Positions 1 to 11,602 are shown, counted from the first letter of the stretch. The stretch: DNA of 45,989 nucleotides from Sphingopyxis sp. (GCA_030145715.1 JAIXHQ010000025.1:1-45989); one strand, 5' to 3'. Made by a program: numbers and translations. The notes: generated by a model from the letters alone, not told the origin.

Positions 1-95
1 TAGGAGCCGAAGTTCAGGCTGGTTCCGCCCTTGGCATTGCCATGGATGCGGCCCTTGAAAGCCTTGCGGAACTTGGTTTTTTTCGGTTGCAGCAT
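1..95 (-). CDS. rplP: 50S ribosomal protein L16, N-terminal part (cut by window edge)
   Basis: Only the first 31 codons are present, reading [19 protein letters not shown] and then [12 protein letters not shown]. This is the conserved L16 N-terminus, in which a basic tail contacts 23S rRNA near the tRNA sites. The gene starts 11 bases after the rpsC stop, in the usual S10-operon order rpsC-rplP, and runs out of the window on the left. Identification is secure although most of the protein is not visible. Confidence 0.93.
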   Translation of the reverse strand, partial: MLQPKKTKFRKAFKGRIHGNAKGGTSLNFGS

Positions 96-106
96 GTCAG
101 CAGTCC

Positions 107-814
107 TTAGCGGCGATCTTCACGAGCCGGACGCACGCCGGTCGTCTGTGCGTCGAGCATCAGACGGTCGGTCGCCATCGGGTCGTGGCCGAGAATCTCG
201 CCCTTGAAGATCCACACCTTGATCCCGCACACGCCATAGGCGGTGTGGGCGGTCGATTCGGCATAGTCGACATTGGCGCGCAGCGTGTGAAGCGGCACCC
301 GGCCTTCGCGATACCATTCGGTACGCGCGATTTCCGCGCCGCCCAGACGGCCGGCGCAGTTGATGCGGATGCCTTCGGCGCCCAGACGCATCGCCGACTG
401 AACCGCGCGCTTCATGGCGCGACGGAACGCGACGCGGCGTTCGAGCTGGTCGGCAATGCCCTGGCCGACGAGCTTTGCGTCGACTTCGGGCTTGCGGATT
501 TCGACGATGTTCAGCGACACGTCGCTGCCCGTCAGTTCACCCAGCTTCTTGCGCAGCTTTTCGATGTCCGCGCCCTTCTTGCCGATGATGACGCCCGGAC
601 GGGCGGCATAGATCGACACGCGGCACAGCTTTGCCGGGCGTTCGATCACGACCTTCGAGATCGCGGCCTGCGGCAGGGTCTTGAACACATACTGGCGGAT
701 CTTCAGATCCTCGACCAGCATGCGGCCATAGTCCTGGCCTTCGGCGAACCAGCGGCTGTCCCAGGTGCGGTTGACCTGCAGGCGCAGGCCGATCGGATTG
801 CTCTTCTGGCCCAT
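107..814 (-). CDS. rpsC: 30S ribosomal protein S3
   Basis: S3 sits in the head of the small subunit at the mRNA entry channel and helps unwind mRNA. The start at [12 protein letters not shown] is chosen because it is the universal S3 N-terminus; the frame is open for 11 more codons upstream but those lie in rplV. The KH RNA-binding core is visible around residues 65-110, including [16 protein letters not shown]. The 235-residue length is normal. It begins one base after the rplV stop and is followed by rplP, so it is translated from the S10 polycistron. Confidence 0.96.
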   Translation of the reverse strand: MGQKSNPIGLRLQVNRTWDSRWFAEGQDYGRMLVEDLKIRQYVFKTLPQAAISKVVIERPAKLCRVSIYAARPGVIIGKKGADIEKLRKKLGELTGSDVSLNIVEIRKPEVDAKLVGQGIADQLERRVAFRRAMKRAVQSAMRLGAEGIRINCAGRLGGAEIARTEWYREGRVPLHTLRANVDYAESTAHTAYGVCGIKVWIFKGEILGHDPMATDRLMLDAQTTGVRPAREDRR

Positions 815-815
815 C

Positions 816-1196
816 TTACGCCTCTTCTTCCTGTTCGCGCACGACAATGCGGATGCGGCTGAACGGCTTGACGATCCGGGTCGACTTGCCGCGGCCGCGG
901 GCGTGCCAACGCTTCATCGAGATCGACTTGCCAACGCTCGCTTCCTTGATGACGAGCGCATCAACGTCGAGGTTGTGGTTGTTTTCCGCGTTGGCGACGG
1001 CGCTGGCCAGAACCTTGCGCACGTCGACGGCCATCGCCTTCTTCGAGAAAGCGAGGACGTTCATCGCGTCTTCGACCTTGCGGCCGCGGATCAGCGCGGC
1101 GACGAGGTTCAGCTTTTGCGCCGAACCGCGAATCTGCGTGCCGACCGAGAGCGCCTCGTTATCCGCAACGCGGCGGGGGGACTTTTCCTTGCCCAT
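816..1196 (-). CDS. rplV: 50S ribosomal protein L22
   Basis: L22 binds all six 23S rRNA domains and lines the peptide exit tunnel with its beta-hairpin. The 126-residue protein shows the family pattern: [20 protein letters not shown] near residues 25-44, the NAENNHNLD segment, and the hairpin and tail [20 protein letters not shown]. Its start codon overlaps the rpsS stop (TAATG), so translation is probably coupled. It lies in S10-operon order between rpsS and rpsC. Length and residues look normal. Confidence 0.96.
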   Translation of the reverse strand: MGKEKSPRRVADNEALSVGTQIRGSAQKLNLVAALIRGRKVEDAMNVLAFSKKAMAVDVRKVLASAVANAENNHNLDVDALVIKEASVGKSISMKRWHARGRGKSTRIVKPFSRIRIVVREQEEEA

Positions 1197-1471
1197 TAGC
1201 GTTTGCCCTTCTTGTCAGCCGCGTGGCCGGGGAAGAAGCGCGTCGGCGCAAATTCACCCAGCTTCATGCCGACCATGTCTTCATTGACCGACACCGGCAC
1301 GAACTTGCGGCCGTTGTAGACGTTGAAGGTCAGCCCCACGAACTGCGGCAGGATGGTGGACCGGCGCGACCAGGTCTTGATCGGGGCAGAGCTGCCGCCG
1401 TCCTGGGCCGTTTCGGCTTTCTTGAGGAGATGAAGGTCGACGAACGGACCCTTCCAGACCGAGCGAGCCAT
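1196..1471 (-). CDS. rpsS: 30S ribosomal protein S19
   Basis: S19 forms a complex with S13 in the small-subunit head and touches the A-site finger of 23S rRNA. The 91-residue sequence has the typical start [20 protein letters not shown], the central block [22 protein letters not shown], and the basic end [13 protein letters not shown]. It begins three bases after the rplB stop and shares a base with the rplV start. Nothing unusual is seen. Confidence 0.96.
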   Translation of the reverse strand: MARSVWKGPFVDLHLLKKAETAQDGGSSAPIKTWSRRSTILPQFVGLTFNVYNGRKFVPVSVNEDMVGMKLGEFAPTRFFPGHAADKKGKR

Positions 1472-1474
1472 GGC

Positions 1475-2311
1475 TTACCTCTTCTTCTTCGCGTGACGCG
1501 ACCGGATGATCATCTTGTCGGTCGACTTGTTATGACGGGTACGAGCACCCTTGGTCGGCTTGCCCCACGGGGTGACCGGATGACGGCCGCCCGAGGTCCG
1601 GCCTTCACCACCGCCGTGCGGGTGATCGACCGGGTTCTTTGCAACACCGCGGGTCAGCGGACGCTTGCCCAGCCAGCGGCTACGGCCGGCCTTGCCCAGG
1701 TTGGTGTTCTGGTTGTCGGGGTTCGACACCGCGCCGACCGTGCCCATGCACTCGCCACGGATATAACGCTGTTCGCCCGAACCGAGACGCACGATGACAA
1801 GACCGCGGTCACGACCGACGACCTGGGCATAGGTGCCGGCCGAACGGGCGATCTGCCCACCCTTGCCGGGCTTCATCTCGATATTGTGGACGATCGTGCC
1901 GACCGGCATCTGCGACAATTCCATCGCATTGCCCGGCTTCACGTCGGTCTTCTTGCCAGCAACGACCGTGTCGCCGACCGCCAGGCGCTGCGGCGCCAGG
2001 ATATAGGTCTGCTCACCGTCCTCATATTTGACGAGTGCGATGAACGCCGTGCGGTTCGGGTCATATTCCAGACGCTCGACGGTGGCCGGCATGTCCCACT
2101 TGCGACGCTTGAAGTCGATGAAGCGGTACTTCTGCTTGTGACCACCAGCGATGCCGCGCGAGGTCACATGACCCTTGTTGTTGCGGCCGCCGGTCTTGTT
2201 CTTGCCTTCGGTCAGCGCCTTGACGGGCTTGCCCTTCCACAGCGCCGACTTGTCGACGAGGATCAGGCCGCGCTGCGCGGGGCTGGTCGGATTATAGGAT
2301 TTAAGTGCCAT
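1475..2311 (-). CDS. rplB: 50S ribosomal protein L2
   Basis: L2 is a core large-subunit protein needed for subunit association and peptidyl-transfer activity. The 278-residue length matches the family. It starts [17 protein letters not shown] and ends with the conserved C-terminal region [20 protein letters not shown], whose histidine (HPHGGGEG) is the residue long linked to peptidyl transfer. It is followed by rpsS and preceded by rplW with a 22-base gap. A clear Shine-Dalgarno-like AGGAAGAGGC lies just upstream on the minus strand. Confidence 0.97.
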   Translation of the reverse strand: MALKSYNPTSPAQRGLILVDKSALWKGKPVKALTEGKNKTGGRNNKGHVTSRGIAGGHKQKYRFIDFKRRKWDMPATVERLEYDPNRTAFIALVKYEDGEQTYILAPQRLAVGDTVVAGKKTDVKPGNAMELSQMPVGTIVHNIEMKPGKGGQIARSAGTYAQVVGRDRGLVIVRLGSGEQRYIRGECMGTVGAVSNPDNQNTNLGKAGRSRWLGKRPLTRGVAKNPVDHPHGGGEGRTSGGRHPVTPWGKPTKGARTRHNKSTDKMIIRSRHAKKKR

Positions 2312-2333
2312 TTTCTTTTGCCTCTTCCTACAA

Positions 2334-2642
2334 TCAGACGCCGGTCGTGACGTCGATCGTCTGGCCTTCGGCCAGGCGAACGATCGCCTTCTTCACGTCG
2401 CTGCGGGTGTAGGGCTTGCCCTTCCAGCGCTTGGTCTTGCCCTTGGTGACGAGCGTGTTGACGCTGAGCACCTTGACATCGAACAACGCCTCGACGGCGG
2501 CCTTGATGGCGGGCTTGGTCGCGTCGTTCGCGACCTTGAACACCACCGCGTCATTTTCGCTGAGCAGCGTCGACTTTTCGGTGATCACCGGAGCGAGGAT
2601 CACGTCATAGTGACGCGCGTCGATGGTTTTTGCCTTAGCCAT
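2334..2642 (-). CDS. rplW: 50S ribosomal protein L23
   Basis: L23 lies at the tunnel exit and is the docking site for trigger factor and SRP. The 102-residue sequence has the L23 pattern: [18 protein letters not shown] near the start, then [20 protein letters not shown] and the basic loop [20 protein letters not shown]. The start overlaps the end of rplD by eight bases, a sign of coupled translation. It is in standard operon order. Confidence 0.96.
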   Translation of the reverse strand: MAKAKTIDARHYDVILAPVITEKSTLLSENDAVVFKVANDATKPAIKAAVEALFDVKVLSVNTLVTKGKTKRWKGKPYTRSDVKKAIVRLAEGQTIDVTTGV

Positions 2643-3273
2643 TGCAGCGGGCCTCCAGCTTTTCGACCGCCGCGCGGGTCAGGACCAGCGTGTCGGCACG
2701 GATGATGTCATAGACATTGGCACCGATGGCGGGCAGCGCGTCGACACCGATAAGATTGGCCGAAGCCATTGCGAAGCTTGCGTGCACCGCATCGCCGTCG
2801 ATGAAGAGGGCGCGGTTGCCGAGTTCGAGCTTGCCGAGCTGGCCGGCGAGCGCCTTGGTCTTTGCGTCCTTGAGCTCCAGCGTTTCGAGAACGACCAGCT
2901 TGCCGCCCTTCGCCTTGTCGCTCAGCGCCATCTTCAGGCCGAGGGTGCGGATCTTCTTGTTCAGCGAGTGACCGAAGGTACGGGCACGGGGACCATGCGC
3001 CTTGCCACCGCCGATGAAGATCGGCGCCTTGCGGTCGCCGTGACGAGCCGTACCGCCGCCCTTTTGGCGACCGAACTTTTTGCCGGTGCGCGACACGTCG
3101 CTGCGTTCGCGGGCGGCACGAGCCGGACCGCGGCGCTTTTCGAGCTGCCATGCCACGACGCGGTGCAGGATGTCCGCACGCGCATCGACGCCGAACACAT
3201 CGTCGTTGAGATCGATGTCGGGGCCAGCCTTGCCGGCGCCGGAGTCGTTAAGGGTTTGAACCTTGACCTTCAT
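2635..3273 (-). CDS. rplD: 50S ribosomal protein L4
   Basis: L4 reaches into the exit tunnel; in Escherichia coli it also represses its own S10 operon through the leader RNA. The 212-residue sequence has the long basic loop around residues 45-95 ([20 protein letters not shown], then [14 protein letters not shown] and [12 protein letters not shown]) that inserts into the rRNA. It starts three bases after rplC and overlaps rplW. Whether it regulates this operon is unknown; the long rpsJ-rplC spacer upstream is a possible place to look. Confidence 0.96.
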   Translation of the reverse strand: MKVKVQTLNDSGAGKAGPDIDLNDDVFGVDARADILHRVVAWQLEKRRGPARAARERSDVSRTGKKFGRQKGGGTARHGDRKAPIFIGGGKAHGPRARTFGHSLNKKIRTLGLKMALSDKAKGGKLVVLETLELKDAKTKALAGQLGKLELGNRALFIDGDAVHASFAMASANLIGVDALPAIGANVYDIIRADTLVLTRAAVEKLEARCNG

Positions 3274-3275
3274 GA

Positions 3276-4049
3276 TCAGGACTCCTGTGCGCCGTCGGTG
3301 GCCGCGGTGTCGACGACGGTTTCTTCAACCGGCGTTTCGACCGGCGCGTCGACCGGGGCTTCGTTGCTGTTGGCCGCGCTCTTGATGCCCGCCGGATAGG
3401 GGGCCTCGGGATGGCGCGGCAGCTTCACCGCATCGCGAACGAGCAGCCAGCCGCCCTTCGAACCAGGGACCGAGCCCTTGACGAAGAGAAGGCCGCGCTC
3501 GACGTCGGTGCGGACGATTTCGAGATTCTGCTGGGTGCGGTTGCGCGCGCCCATATGGCCCGCCATCTTCTTGTTCTTGAAGACGCGGCCCGGATCCTGA
3601 CGGTTACCGGTCGAACCATGGGCACGGTGGCTGATCGAAACGCCGTGGGTTGCGCGCATACCGCCGAAACCCCAACGCTTCATCGCACCGGCAAAGCCCT
3701 TACCCTGGGTCACGCCCTGGATATCGACGATCTGGCCGGCGACGAAATGGTCGGCCGACAGTTCGGCGCCGACGTCGAGCGTCGCGTCGTCGGCGACGCG
3801 GAATTCGACGATCTTCGCCTTGGGTTCGACTTCGGCCTTGCCGAAGGCGCCACGCTGCGGCTTCGCAACATTCTTTGCCTTCGCCGAGCCGGCACCGAGT
3901 TGAACGGCCACATAGCCGTCACGTTCTTTATCGCGCACAGAGACGACCTGACAGCCTTCGAGGCTCAGGACGGTGACGGGCACATGGCGGCCGTCGTCCT
4001 GAAACAGGCGGGTCATCCCCATTTTCTTCGCGATCACGCCAGTCCGCAT
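3276..4049 (-). CDS. rplC: 50S ribosomal protein L3 with acidic C-terminal tail
   Basis: L3 is an early-assembly large-subunit protein near the peptidyl transferase centre. The start [20 protein letters not shown] is supported by GAGGAG seven bases upstream; another ATG two codons earlier is too close to that site. The conserved block [21 protein letters not shown], with its methylatable glutamine region [20 protein letters not shown], is present. The protein is 257 residues, longer than the usual 205-215, because of a C-terminal tail rich in Ala, Pro, Val and acidic residues (from about residue 210). Such tails are known in alphaproteobacterial L3; the function is not known. Confidence 0.95.
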   Translation of the reverse strand: MRTGVIAKKMGMTRLFQDDGRHVPVTVLSLEGCQVVSVRDKERDGYVAVQLGAGSAKAKNVAKPQRGAFGKAEVEPKAKIVEFRVADDATLDVGAELSADHFVAGQIVDIQGVTQGKGFAGAMKRWGFGGMRATHGVSISHRAHGSTGNRQDPGRVFKNKKMAGHMGARNRTQQNLEIVRTDVERGLLFVKGSVPGSKGGWLLVRDAVKLPRHPEAPYPAGIKSAANSNEAPVDAPVETPVEETVVDTAATDGAQES

Positions 4050-4347
4050 GATCATACTCCTCAACAGAGGCCGGGCGGACCATTCCGCACGGCTTGCGGG
4101 ACCCACCGGGGCAAACCCCGGCAGAACCCTCCCAGCCCAAAATTTCGATGCATCGCCCCGTCCGGGCTGAGGTGCCGCCATCCCGAAGGACCAGCGGCGA
4201 GACGGGGGACGCAGCCCGGTCGATATGCCTTCCGAAGAAGGCGACCGGCGGTATCCACCCTATCGTCGGTCCGGATCGCTCCGGACAATGCAGTCACCGA
4301 AGTGGCCTGCCGATAGAGACCCCGGTTTTCACCGGGGCTGCGTTGGC
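4050..4347 (-). promoter_or_regulatory. Structured 298-base spacer between rpsJ and rplC
   Basis: This is unusually long for neighbours inside an S10 operon. It contains three perfect short hairpins: CCCCGG/CCGGGG at 4320-4337 directly after the rpsJ stop, GTCCGGA/TCCGGAC at 4269-4286, and CCGGGG/CCCCGG at 4106-4121, 57 bases before the L3 start. None is followed by a clear U-run, so they are not simple terminators. Possible roles are mRNA processing, attenuation, or an internal promoter for rplC; the sequence does not decide between them. No protein-coding gene is seen in it. Confidence 0.5.
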
Positions 4348-4659
4348 TCAGGCCAACTTGATTTCGACGTTCACGCCCGCGGCGAGGTCGAGCTTCATCA
4401 GCGCGTCGACCGTCTGCGGGGTGGGCTGAACGATGTCGAGCAGCCGCTTGTGGGTACGTACCTCGAACTGCTCGCGCGACTTTTTGTCGACATGCGGACC
4501 GCGGTTCACGGTGAATTTTTCAATACGCGTCGGAAGCGGGATCGGACCGCGAATGAGTGCGCCCGTACGACGTGCCGTGTCGGCAATGTCGGTGGTGGCC
4601 TGATCGAGCACGCGGTGATCAAAGGCCTTCAGGCGAATGCGAATATTCTGCGTTTCCAT
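4348..4659 (-). CDS. rpsJ: 30S ribosomal protein S10
   Basis: S10 is a head protein of the small subunit and also the NusE transcription antitermination factor. The 103-residue sequence is typical: [20 protein letters not shown] at the start, the loop [20 protein letters not shown], then [20 protein letters not shown]. It is separated from tuf by a 147-base spacer holding a terminator-like hairpin, so it probably has its own promoter as well as read-through from the str genes. A long structured spacer follows before rplC. Confidence 0.96.
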   Translation of the reverse strand: METQNIRIRLKAFDHRVLDQATTDIADTARRTGALIRGPIPLPTRIEKFTVNRGPHVDKKSREQFEVRTHKRLLDIVQPTPQTVDALMKLDLAAGVNVEIKLA

Positions 4660-4744
4660 GACTGTTCCAGTCGAATCCCGTCTAACGATGCGAAAGAGCC
4701 GAAATGGCCTGTCCCGGCCCCCATGAGGAAGCCGGTCCGGCCAT

Positions 4745-4796
4745 CAAAAAGCTTTAAGCTACGAGCCGCGCGAATCACTCCGAATCGCGCGGCTCG
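4745..4796 (-). terminator. Terminator-like hairpin after tuf
   Basis: On the minus strand a perfect 12-bp stem (CGAGCCGCGCGA on one arm, 4785-4796 and 4762-4773) with an 11-base loop begins about 10 bases after the tuf stop. It is followed by a T-rich stretch TAGCTTAAAGCTTTTTG. The distance from stem to T-run is longer than ideal, so it may terminate only part of the transcripts and leave some read-through into rpsJ. Confidence 0.55.
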
Positions 4797-4806
4797 CGGC
4801 CCTATA

Positions 4807-6000
4807 TTACTTTGTGACCGTGGCCACAACCCCTGCGCCGACCGTGCGGCCACCTTCGCGAATTGCGAAGCGGAGACCCGGGTCCATGGCGATCGGAGCG
4901 ATCAGCTTGACCGACAGCTGGACGTTGTCGCCCGGCATGACCATTTCGGTGCCCTCGGGAAGGATCACTTCGCCGGTGACGTCGGTGGTGCGGAAGTAGA
5001 ATTGCGGACGATAGTTCGCAAAGAACGGCGTGTGACGGCCGCCTTCGTCCTTCGACAGGACATAGACTTCCGACGTGAATTCGGTGTGCGGCGTGATCGA
5101 GCCGGGCTTTGCCAGAACCTGGCCACGCTCGACTTCTTCACGGCCGACGCCGCGGATCAGCGCACCGATGTTGTCGCCAGCCTGGCCCTGGTCGAGCAGC
5201 TTGCGGAACATTTCGACGCCGGTGACGACGGTCTTCTTGGTGTCCTTGATGCCGACGATTTCGACTTCTTCACCCACCTTGACGATGCCGGTTTCGACGC
5301 GGCCGGTGACGACCGTACCGCGACCCGAGATCGAGAACACGTCTTCGATCGGCATCAGGAAGGGCTTGTCGAGCGGACGTTCCGGCTGCGGAATCCATTC
5401 GTCGACGGCAGCCATCAGCTTCAGGATGGCGTCCTTGCCGATGTTGTCGTCGCGGCTTTCGAGCGCGGCGAGCGCCGAACCGGAGATGATCGGAATATTG
5501 TCGCCATCGAAGTCGCGCTTCGAAAGTTCTTCACGGATTTCGAGTTCGACGAGTTCGAGCAGTTCGGGATCGTCGAGCTGGTCAACCTTGTTGAGGAACA
5601 CGACCATGGTCGGAACGCCGACCTGCTTCGCGAGCAGGATGTGCTCCTTGGTCTGCGGCATCGGGCCGTCAGCAGCCGACACGACGAGGATCGCGCCGTC
5701 CATCTGGGCGGCACCGGTGATCATGTTCTTCACATAGTCGGCGTGGCCCGGGCAATCGACGTGCGCATAGTGGCGACCTTCGGTTTCATATTCGACGTGC
5801 GCGGTCGAAATGGTGATGCCGCGTTCGCGCTCTTCGGGAGCCTTGTCGATGTTGGCGAAGTCGACGGCCGCGTTACCCGCGACGTTTTCCGCCAGAACCT
5901 TGGTGATCGCTGCGGTCAGCGAGGTCTTGCCATGGTCGACGTGACCGATGGTGCCGATGTTGCAGTGCGGCTTCGTCCGCTCAAATTTAGCCTTGGCCAT
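4807..6000 (-). CDS. tuf: Translation elongation factor Tu
   Basis: EF-Tu carries aminoacyl-tRNA to the ribosomal A site and hydrolyses GTP. The 397-residue protein shows all GTPase motifs: GHVDHGKT at 19-26, DCPGH at 82-86, NKVD at 137-140 and SGSAL at 173-177, followed by the two beta-barrel domains ending [17 protein letters not shown]. It is the third gene after rpsG and fusA in the str order. A purine-rich AAGAAGG lies upstream of the ATG. A second tuf copy elsewhere in the genome is common in related bacteria but cannot be judged here. Confidence 0.98.
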   Translation of the reverse strand: MAKAKFERTKPHCNIGTIGHVDHGKTSLTAAITKVLAENVAGNAAVDFANIDKAPEERERGITISTAHVEYETEGRHYAHVDCPGHADYVKNMITGAAQMDGAILVVSAADGPMPQTKEHILLAKQVGVPTMVVFLNKVDQLDDPELLELVELEIREELSKRDFDGDNIPIISGSALAALESRDDNIGKDAILKLMAAVDEWIPQPERPLDKPFLMPIEDVFSISGRGTVVTGRVETGIVKVGEEVEIVGIKDTKKTVVTGVEMFRKLLDQGQAGDNIGALIRGVGREEVERGQVLAKPGSITPHTEFTSEVYVLSKDEGGRHTPFFANYRPQFYFRTTDVTGEVILPEGTEMVMPGDNVQLSVKLIAPIAMDPGLRFAIREGGRTVGAGVVATVTK

Positions 6001-6077
6001 GATGTAACAACCTTCTTGTTCGATGTTTGCGTTGATCAGTCCTGGACGAGCCTGCTGAATCAGGCGCCGCCCTTAGA

Positions 6078-6117
6078 GGGTCTTGTCGCGCGGTGCAAGC
6101 CCGCGCGACTTTGACCC
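6078..6117 (-). other. Strong hairpin directly after fusA
   Basis: Two bases beyond the fusA stop lies a stem with nine perfect G/C-rich pairs (GTCGCGCGG with CCGCGCGAC, loop of seven). It is extended across a small internal loop by five more pairs (GGGTC with GACCC). No U-run follows on the minus strand, so it is more likely an mRNA-stability or processing element protecting the fusA 3' end than an intrinsic terminator. Confidence 0.5.
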
Positions 6118-6118
6118 G

Positions 6119-8212
<2,094 letters not shown>

Positions 8213-8307
8213 GGTCTTTTCCTTGGATTTGGGGGGAGGCCTTTCGAGCCACCCCCGATATAGGAAGGATTGTTACGATTGCGAGACGGGCCGGAGCCCG
8301 CCGGCGC

Positions 8308-8778
8308 TTACCAGCGGTAGTGGCTGAACGCGCGGTTCGCTTCGGCCATGCGATGCGTGTCTTCACGCTTCTTCACGGCATTGCCACGATTGTTCGACGC
8401 ATCGAGCAGTTCGCCCGACAGGCGCGCGGCCATCGTCGTTTCGCTGCGGTTGCGCGCGGCGGTGATGAGCCAGCGGATGGCGAGCGCCTGGGCGCGGTCC
8501 GGGCGGACTTCGACCGGCACCTGATAGGTCGCACCGCCGACGCGGCGGCTGCGGACTTCGATGTTCGGACGGATGTTCGCCAACGCTTCGTGGAACACGC
8601 CGATCGGTTCCTTCTTGGCGCGGGCCTCGACCGATTCGAGCGCACCGTAAACGATGCTTTCGGCGACGGACTTTTTCCCGTCCAGCATGACGCTGTTCAT
8701 GAATTTCGACAGCACGACATCCCCGAAACGGGGATCGGGCAGGATTTCGCGGCGTTCAGGACGACGACGACGAGCCAT
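8308..8778 (-). CDS. rpsG: 30S ribosomal protein S7
   Basis: S7 nucleates assembly of the small-subunit head and represses the str operon in Escherichia coli. The 156-residue protein begins [20 protein letters not shown], continues [20 protein letters not shown], and has [20 protein letters not shown] and [20 protein letters not shown]. Length is normal for alphaproteobacteria. GGAATTACCC precedes the start. It follows rpsL after a 73-base spacer with two hairpins. Confidence 0.97.
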   Translation of the reverse strand: MARRRRPERREILPDPRFGDVVLSKFMNSVMLDGKKSVAESIVYGALESVEARAKKEPIGVFHEALANIRPNIEVRSRRVGGATYQVPVEVRPDRAQALAIRWLITAARNRSETTMAARLSGELLDASNNRGNAVKKREDTHRMAEANRAFSHYRW

Positions 8779-8799
8779 GGGTAATTCCTTTTACAACAG

Positions 8800-8827
8800 C
8801 ATCCGGGCGCACGGGCGCTCTCGGATG
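8800..8827 (-). other. Hairpin in rpsL-rpsG spacer
   Basis: An inverted repeat CATCCG/CGGATG encloses an inner GCGC/GCGC stem with an ACGG loop, about 20 bases before the rpsG start. In Escherichia coli the rpsL-rpsG spacer is the S7 binding site for feedback control, so position alone makes this a candidate regulatory hairpin. I cannot match it to the S7 target by structure. Confidence 0.35.
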
Positions 8828-8839
8828 ATCAAATAGCCG

Positions 8840-8866
8840 AAAAAGCGGTCCTTACTTGGGCCGCTT
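8840..8866 (-). terminator. Attenuator-like hairpin overlapping the rpsL stop codon
   Basis: Read on the minus strand, AAGCGG (8861-8866) pairs with CCGCTT (8843-8848), with two further inner pairs and the rpsL stop codon in the loop. It is followed at once by a run of five T (8840-8844 on the plus strand are A). This is a compact intrinsic-terminator shape. Because the stop codon sits in the loop, a ribosome finishing rpsL would cover the stem, so termination could depend on translation. Confidence 0.4.
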
Positions 8867-9223
8867 CGCGCCGTATTTCGAACGGCTCTGCTTGCGGTCC
8901 TTCACACCCTGCGTATCCAGCACGCCGCGCAGGACGTGGTAACGCACACCGGGAAGATCGCGGACACGACCGCCGCGGATCAGCACGACGCTGTGTTCCT
9001 GGAGGTTGTGGCCTTCGCCGGGGATGTAGGTGATGACTTCGCGCTGGTTGGTCAGGCGGACCTTCGCAACCTTACGGAGCGCCGAGTTCGGCTTTTTCGG
9101 GGTCGTCGTATAGACACGGGTGCAAACGCCGCGCTTTTGCGGGTTTGCGTCCATCGCCGGGACCTTGGACTTCACCTTCTGGGGAGTCCGGCCCTTGCGG
9201 ACCAGCTGGTTGATCGTGGGCAT
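8852..9223 (-). CDS. rpsL: 30S ribosomal protein S12
   Basis: S12 sits at the decoding centre and governs accuracy; it is the classic streptomycin-resistance locus. The start [20 protein letters not shown] is chosen over an upstream open extension of 63 codons because it is the universal S12 N-terminus and has AGGTGA seven bases before it. The sensitive-type [18 protein letters not shown] and [15 protein letters not shown] are present, with lysines at the positions commonly mutated in resistant strains. The protein is 123 residues. It opens the str cluster. Confidence 0.97.
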   Translation of the reverse strand: MPTINQLVRKGRTPQKVKSKVPAMDANPQKRGVCTRVYTTTPKKPNSALRKVAKVRLTNQREVITYIPGEGHNLQEHSVVLIRGGRVRDLPGVRYHVLRGVLDTQGVKDRKQSRSKYGAKRPK

Positions 9224-9529
9224 GAATGCTTCACCTTTAAATGTCCGCCCATCAAAGCGAACGGTTACTGTACCGCGGTGGATGAAGCTCCGGCCGATGA
9301 CCCGCCCAAAAAGGCGAAAACGGCCGACCTGATAACAGCAAAAGACCCCGGCGGATCGATATGATCTTCCGGAGGCTCCATCCGCGCCAGCAATGTTCAA
9401 GCGCTGTTGCAACTGAAAGAGACGGATAAGCGCCGCTTTCGGTCGATGCGGCCCCTAGCGGCGATTCCCCCGCCGGTCAAGGGCCGGGCAAGATTGTTGC
9501 GCCGGTCCCGCCGCGCTATCGACCGCGGG
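9224..9529. other. Divergent intergenic region, rpsL / deoxyinosine glycosylase
   Basis: These 306 bases must hold the promoter for the str cluster on the minus strand and for the small plus-strand operon. The leader next to rpsL is relatively A/T-rich with the AGGTGA ribosome site at its end. I did not find a pair of boxes at good spacing on either strand, so no promoter is placed. Open frames running through here are continuations of the flanking genes without coding character. Confidence 0.5.
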
Positions 9530-10063
9530 ATGCCCGCCGTTCGCCACGCCAGTTTTGCTCCGCATGTTCAGGCCGACACGCGGCTGCTGATTCTGGGCAG
9601 CCTGCCCGGTGCGCGCTCGCTGGCCGAGCGGCAATATTACGCCCATCCGACAAACCAGTTCTGGCGGCTGGTGGGCGCGGTGATCGACCGCCCGCTGGCG
9701 GACATGCCCTATGAGGAACGGCTTACCGCGCTGCGTTCGGCGCACATCGGCCTGTGGGATGTGATCCGCACCGCCGAACGGCGCACAAGCAGCGATTCGC
9801 ATATTCGCGATGCCGAAACACAGGACCTGGGGGCGCTGATCGCCGCGCTGCCCGATCTGCGCATGATCGCCTTCAACGGCGGCAAGGCCGCGGCGATCGG
9901 GCGAAGGCAGTTGGCGGAACCGGACGGCATCGCGCTCATCGACCTGCCGTCGAGCAGCGCGGCGCATACCATCGGTTATGCCGCAAAGCTGGACCAGTGG
10001 CTGTCCCTGCGCGGGTCTTTCTTGCCGCCGCGCCGCGATCACCTTATGCGCCCCGGGACATGA
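9530..10063 (+). CDS. DNA-deoxyinosine (hypoxanthine) glycosylase, uracil-DNA glycosylase superfamily
   Basis: The 177-residue protein has the pattern of the family 6 (HDG) branch of the uracil-DNA glycosylase superfamily, which removes deaminated adenine from DNA. It shows ILGSLPG then YYAHPTNQFWRLVGAVI in the first third, HIGLWDVI in the middle, and IAFNGGKAA followed by LPSSSAAHT, the usual end of the fold. The start at 9530 is taken because it begins close to the conserved region; the frame is open further upstream. Its stop overlaps the next start as ATGA. Confidence 0.8.
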   Translation: MPAVRHASFAPHVQADTRLLILGSLPGARSLAERQYYAHPTNQFWRLVGAVIDRPLADMPYEERLTALRSAHIGLWDVIRTAERRTSSDSHIRDAETQDLGALIAALPDLRMIAFNGGKAAAIGRRQLAEPDGIALIDLPSSSAAHTIGYAAKLDQWLSLRGSFLPPRRDHLMRPGT

Positions 10064-10737
10064 CCGTGCGGCTTGACCATATCGACAGTTGGATCTTCGA
10101 TCTCGACAACACGCTCTATGCGCCGTCGGCAAAGCTGTTCGATCTGATCAACGAGCGCATGGGGGCGTTCATCATGCGGCTGCTGAACGTCGATGCGGTC
10201 GAGGCGCGGCGGGTGCAGAAGCAATATTTTCACGACCATGGCACGACCATGGCGGGGTTGATGCGGCACCATGGCGTCGATCCCGAAACCTTTCTGGTCG
10301 ACGTCCATGACATTGCGCTCGACCGCTTGACCGCCGATGCGCGGCTGCGCGCCGGGCTGGAACGCCTGCCCGGCCGCAAGCTGATCTTTACCAACGCCGA
10401 TGCCGATTATGCCGCGCGCGTATTGGAAGCGCGCGGGATCGCCGATCTGTTCGACGGCATTTGCGACATTCGCGTCACCCGTTACACGCCAAAGCCTGAT
10501 CCGGAGGCGTACCGCACGATGGTCGCGCATCTGGATGTCGATCCCGCAAAAAGCCTGTTTGTCGAGGATATGGCCCGCAATCTGACGCCCGCAAAGGCGA
10601 TGGGAATGACCACCGTCTGGCTGGACAATGGCAGCGAAAGCGGCCATCGGGACCACCTGCCGGACCATGTCGATTTCCACGCGACCGACATAAGCGACTG
10701 GCTGGACAATCTGCCTTCTCCTTGGGGAATTTCATGA
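10060..10737 (+). CDS. Pyrimidine 5'-nucleotidase, HAD superfamily
   Basis: A 225-residue HAD-type phosphohydrolase with the nucleophile motif [12 protein letters not shown] near residue 10, motif II in [16 protein letters not shown], the lysine region TPKPDPEAY and the acidic motif [18 protein letters not shown]. This layout matches the bacterial pyrimidine 5'-nucleotidase (SDT1/PPHN-like) group, which dephosphorylates UMP or CMP. It overlaps the glycosylase upstream and dapD downstream by four bases each, so the three genes are probably translated from one message. Confidence 0.82.
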   Translation: MTVRLDHIDSWIFDLDNTLYAPSAKLFDLINERMGAFIMRLLNVDAVEARRVQKQYFHDHGTTMAGLMRHHGVDPETFLVDVHDIALDRLTADARLRAGLERLPGRKLIFTNADADYAARVLEARGIADLFDGICDIRVTRYTPKPDPEAYRTMVAHLDVDPAKSLFVEDMARNLTPAKAMGMTTVWLDNGSESGHRDHLPDHVDFHATDISDWLDNLPSPWGIS

Positions 10738-11573
10738 CCGACCTGAAATCGACGATCGAAGCCGCGTGGGACGCGCGCGATACAATCAGCCCGAACACGA
10801 CAGGAGCAGCGCGCGAAGCGGTCGAGACCGCGCTGACCGGCCTGGACGACGGCAGCTATCGCGTGGCGGAACGCGACGCGTCGGGCCACTGGCAGGTCAA
10901 TCAGTGGCTGAAAAAGGCGGTGCTGCTGTCGTTCCGCCTGAACGACATGGAATTGATCGGGGGCGGCCCCGGCGGCGCGCCCTGGTGGGACAAGGTGCCG
11001 TCGAAATTCGCCGGTTGGGGCGAAAGCCGGTTCCGCGACGCGGGTTTCCGCGCCGTGCCCGGTTCGATCGTCCGCCGCGGCGCCTTTATCAGCAAGGGCG
11101 CGGTGCTGATGCCAAGCTTCGTCAATATCGGCGCCTATGTCGGCGAAGGAACGATGGTCGATGCCTGGGCCACCGTCGGAAGTTGCGCGCAGATCGGCGC
11201 GAACGTCCACCTGTCGGGCGGTGCCGGTATCGGCGGCGTGCTGGAACCATTGCAGGCGGGGCCGGTGGTGATCGAGGACGGCGCCTTTATCGGCGCGCGG
11301 GCCGAGGTGGCCGAAGGCGTGATCGTGCGCGAAGGCGCGGTGCTGTCGATGGGCGTCTATCTGGGCGCGTCGACCAAGATCGTCGACCGCGCGACGGGCG
11401 AGGTTTTCGTCGGCGAAGTTCCGCCTTATGCCGTCGTCGTGCCGGGATCGCTGCCGGGCAAACCGCTGCCCGACGGGACGCCGGGACCGTCGCTATACTG
11501 CGCGGTGATCGTGAAGCGCGTCGATGCACAGACGCGCGCCAAGACCGGGATCAACGAGCTGCTGCGCGACTGA
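10734..11573 (+). CDS. dapD: 2,3,4,5-tetrahydropyridine-2,6-dicarboxylate N-succinyltransferase
   Basis: DapD transfers succinyl from succinyl-CoA to tetrahydrodipicolinate in the diaminopimelate/lysine route. The start [20 protein letters not shown] overlaps the previous stop as ATGA; four extra codons upstream are possible but less likely. Left-handed beta-helix hexapeptide repeats run from about residue 105 to 235 ([20 protein letters not shown] and following), and [20 protein letters not shown] is the family's conserved block. Length, 279 residues, is normal. dapE is not next to it here. Confidence 0.94.
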   Translation: MTDLKSTIEAAWDARDTISPNTTGAAREAVETALTGLDDGSYRVAERDASGHWQVNQWLKKAVLLSFRLNDMELIGGGPGGAPWWDKVPSKFAGWGESRFRDAGFRAVPGSIVRRGAFISKGAVLMPSFVNIGAYVGEGTMVDAWATVGSCAQIGANVHLSGGAGIGGVLEPLQAGPVVIEDGAFIGARAEVAEGVIVREGAVLSMGVYLGASTKIVDRATGEVFVGEVPPYAVVVPGSLPGKPLPDGTPGPSLYCAVIVKRVDAQTRAKTGINELLRD

Positions 11574-11602
11574 CCGACTGACCGACCGACCCGTCGCCGC
11601 CG

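Noticed and set aside
4225..6114. 629-codon open frame on the plus strand across tuf and rpsJ
   Set aside because: Antisense shadow of tuf and rpsJ; no domain pattern and no ribosome site.
9407..9430. TTGCAA and GATAAG as a promoter for the glycosylase operon
   Set aside because: Only 12 bases between the two boxes; not a credible sigma-70 arrangement.
11571..11592. Short tandem CTGACCGA-like units after dapD
   Set aside because: Only two to three imperfect copies, including the dapD stop; too short for a meaningful repeat.
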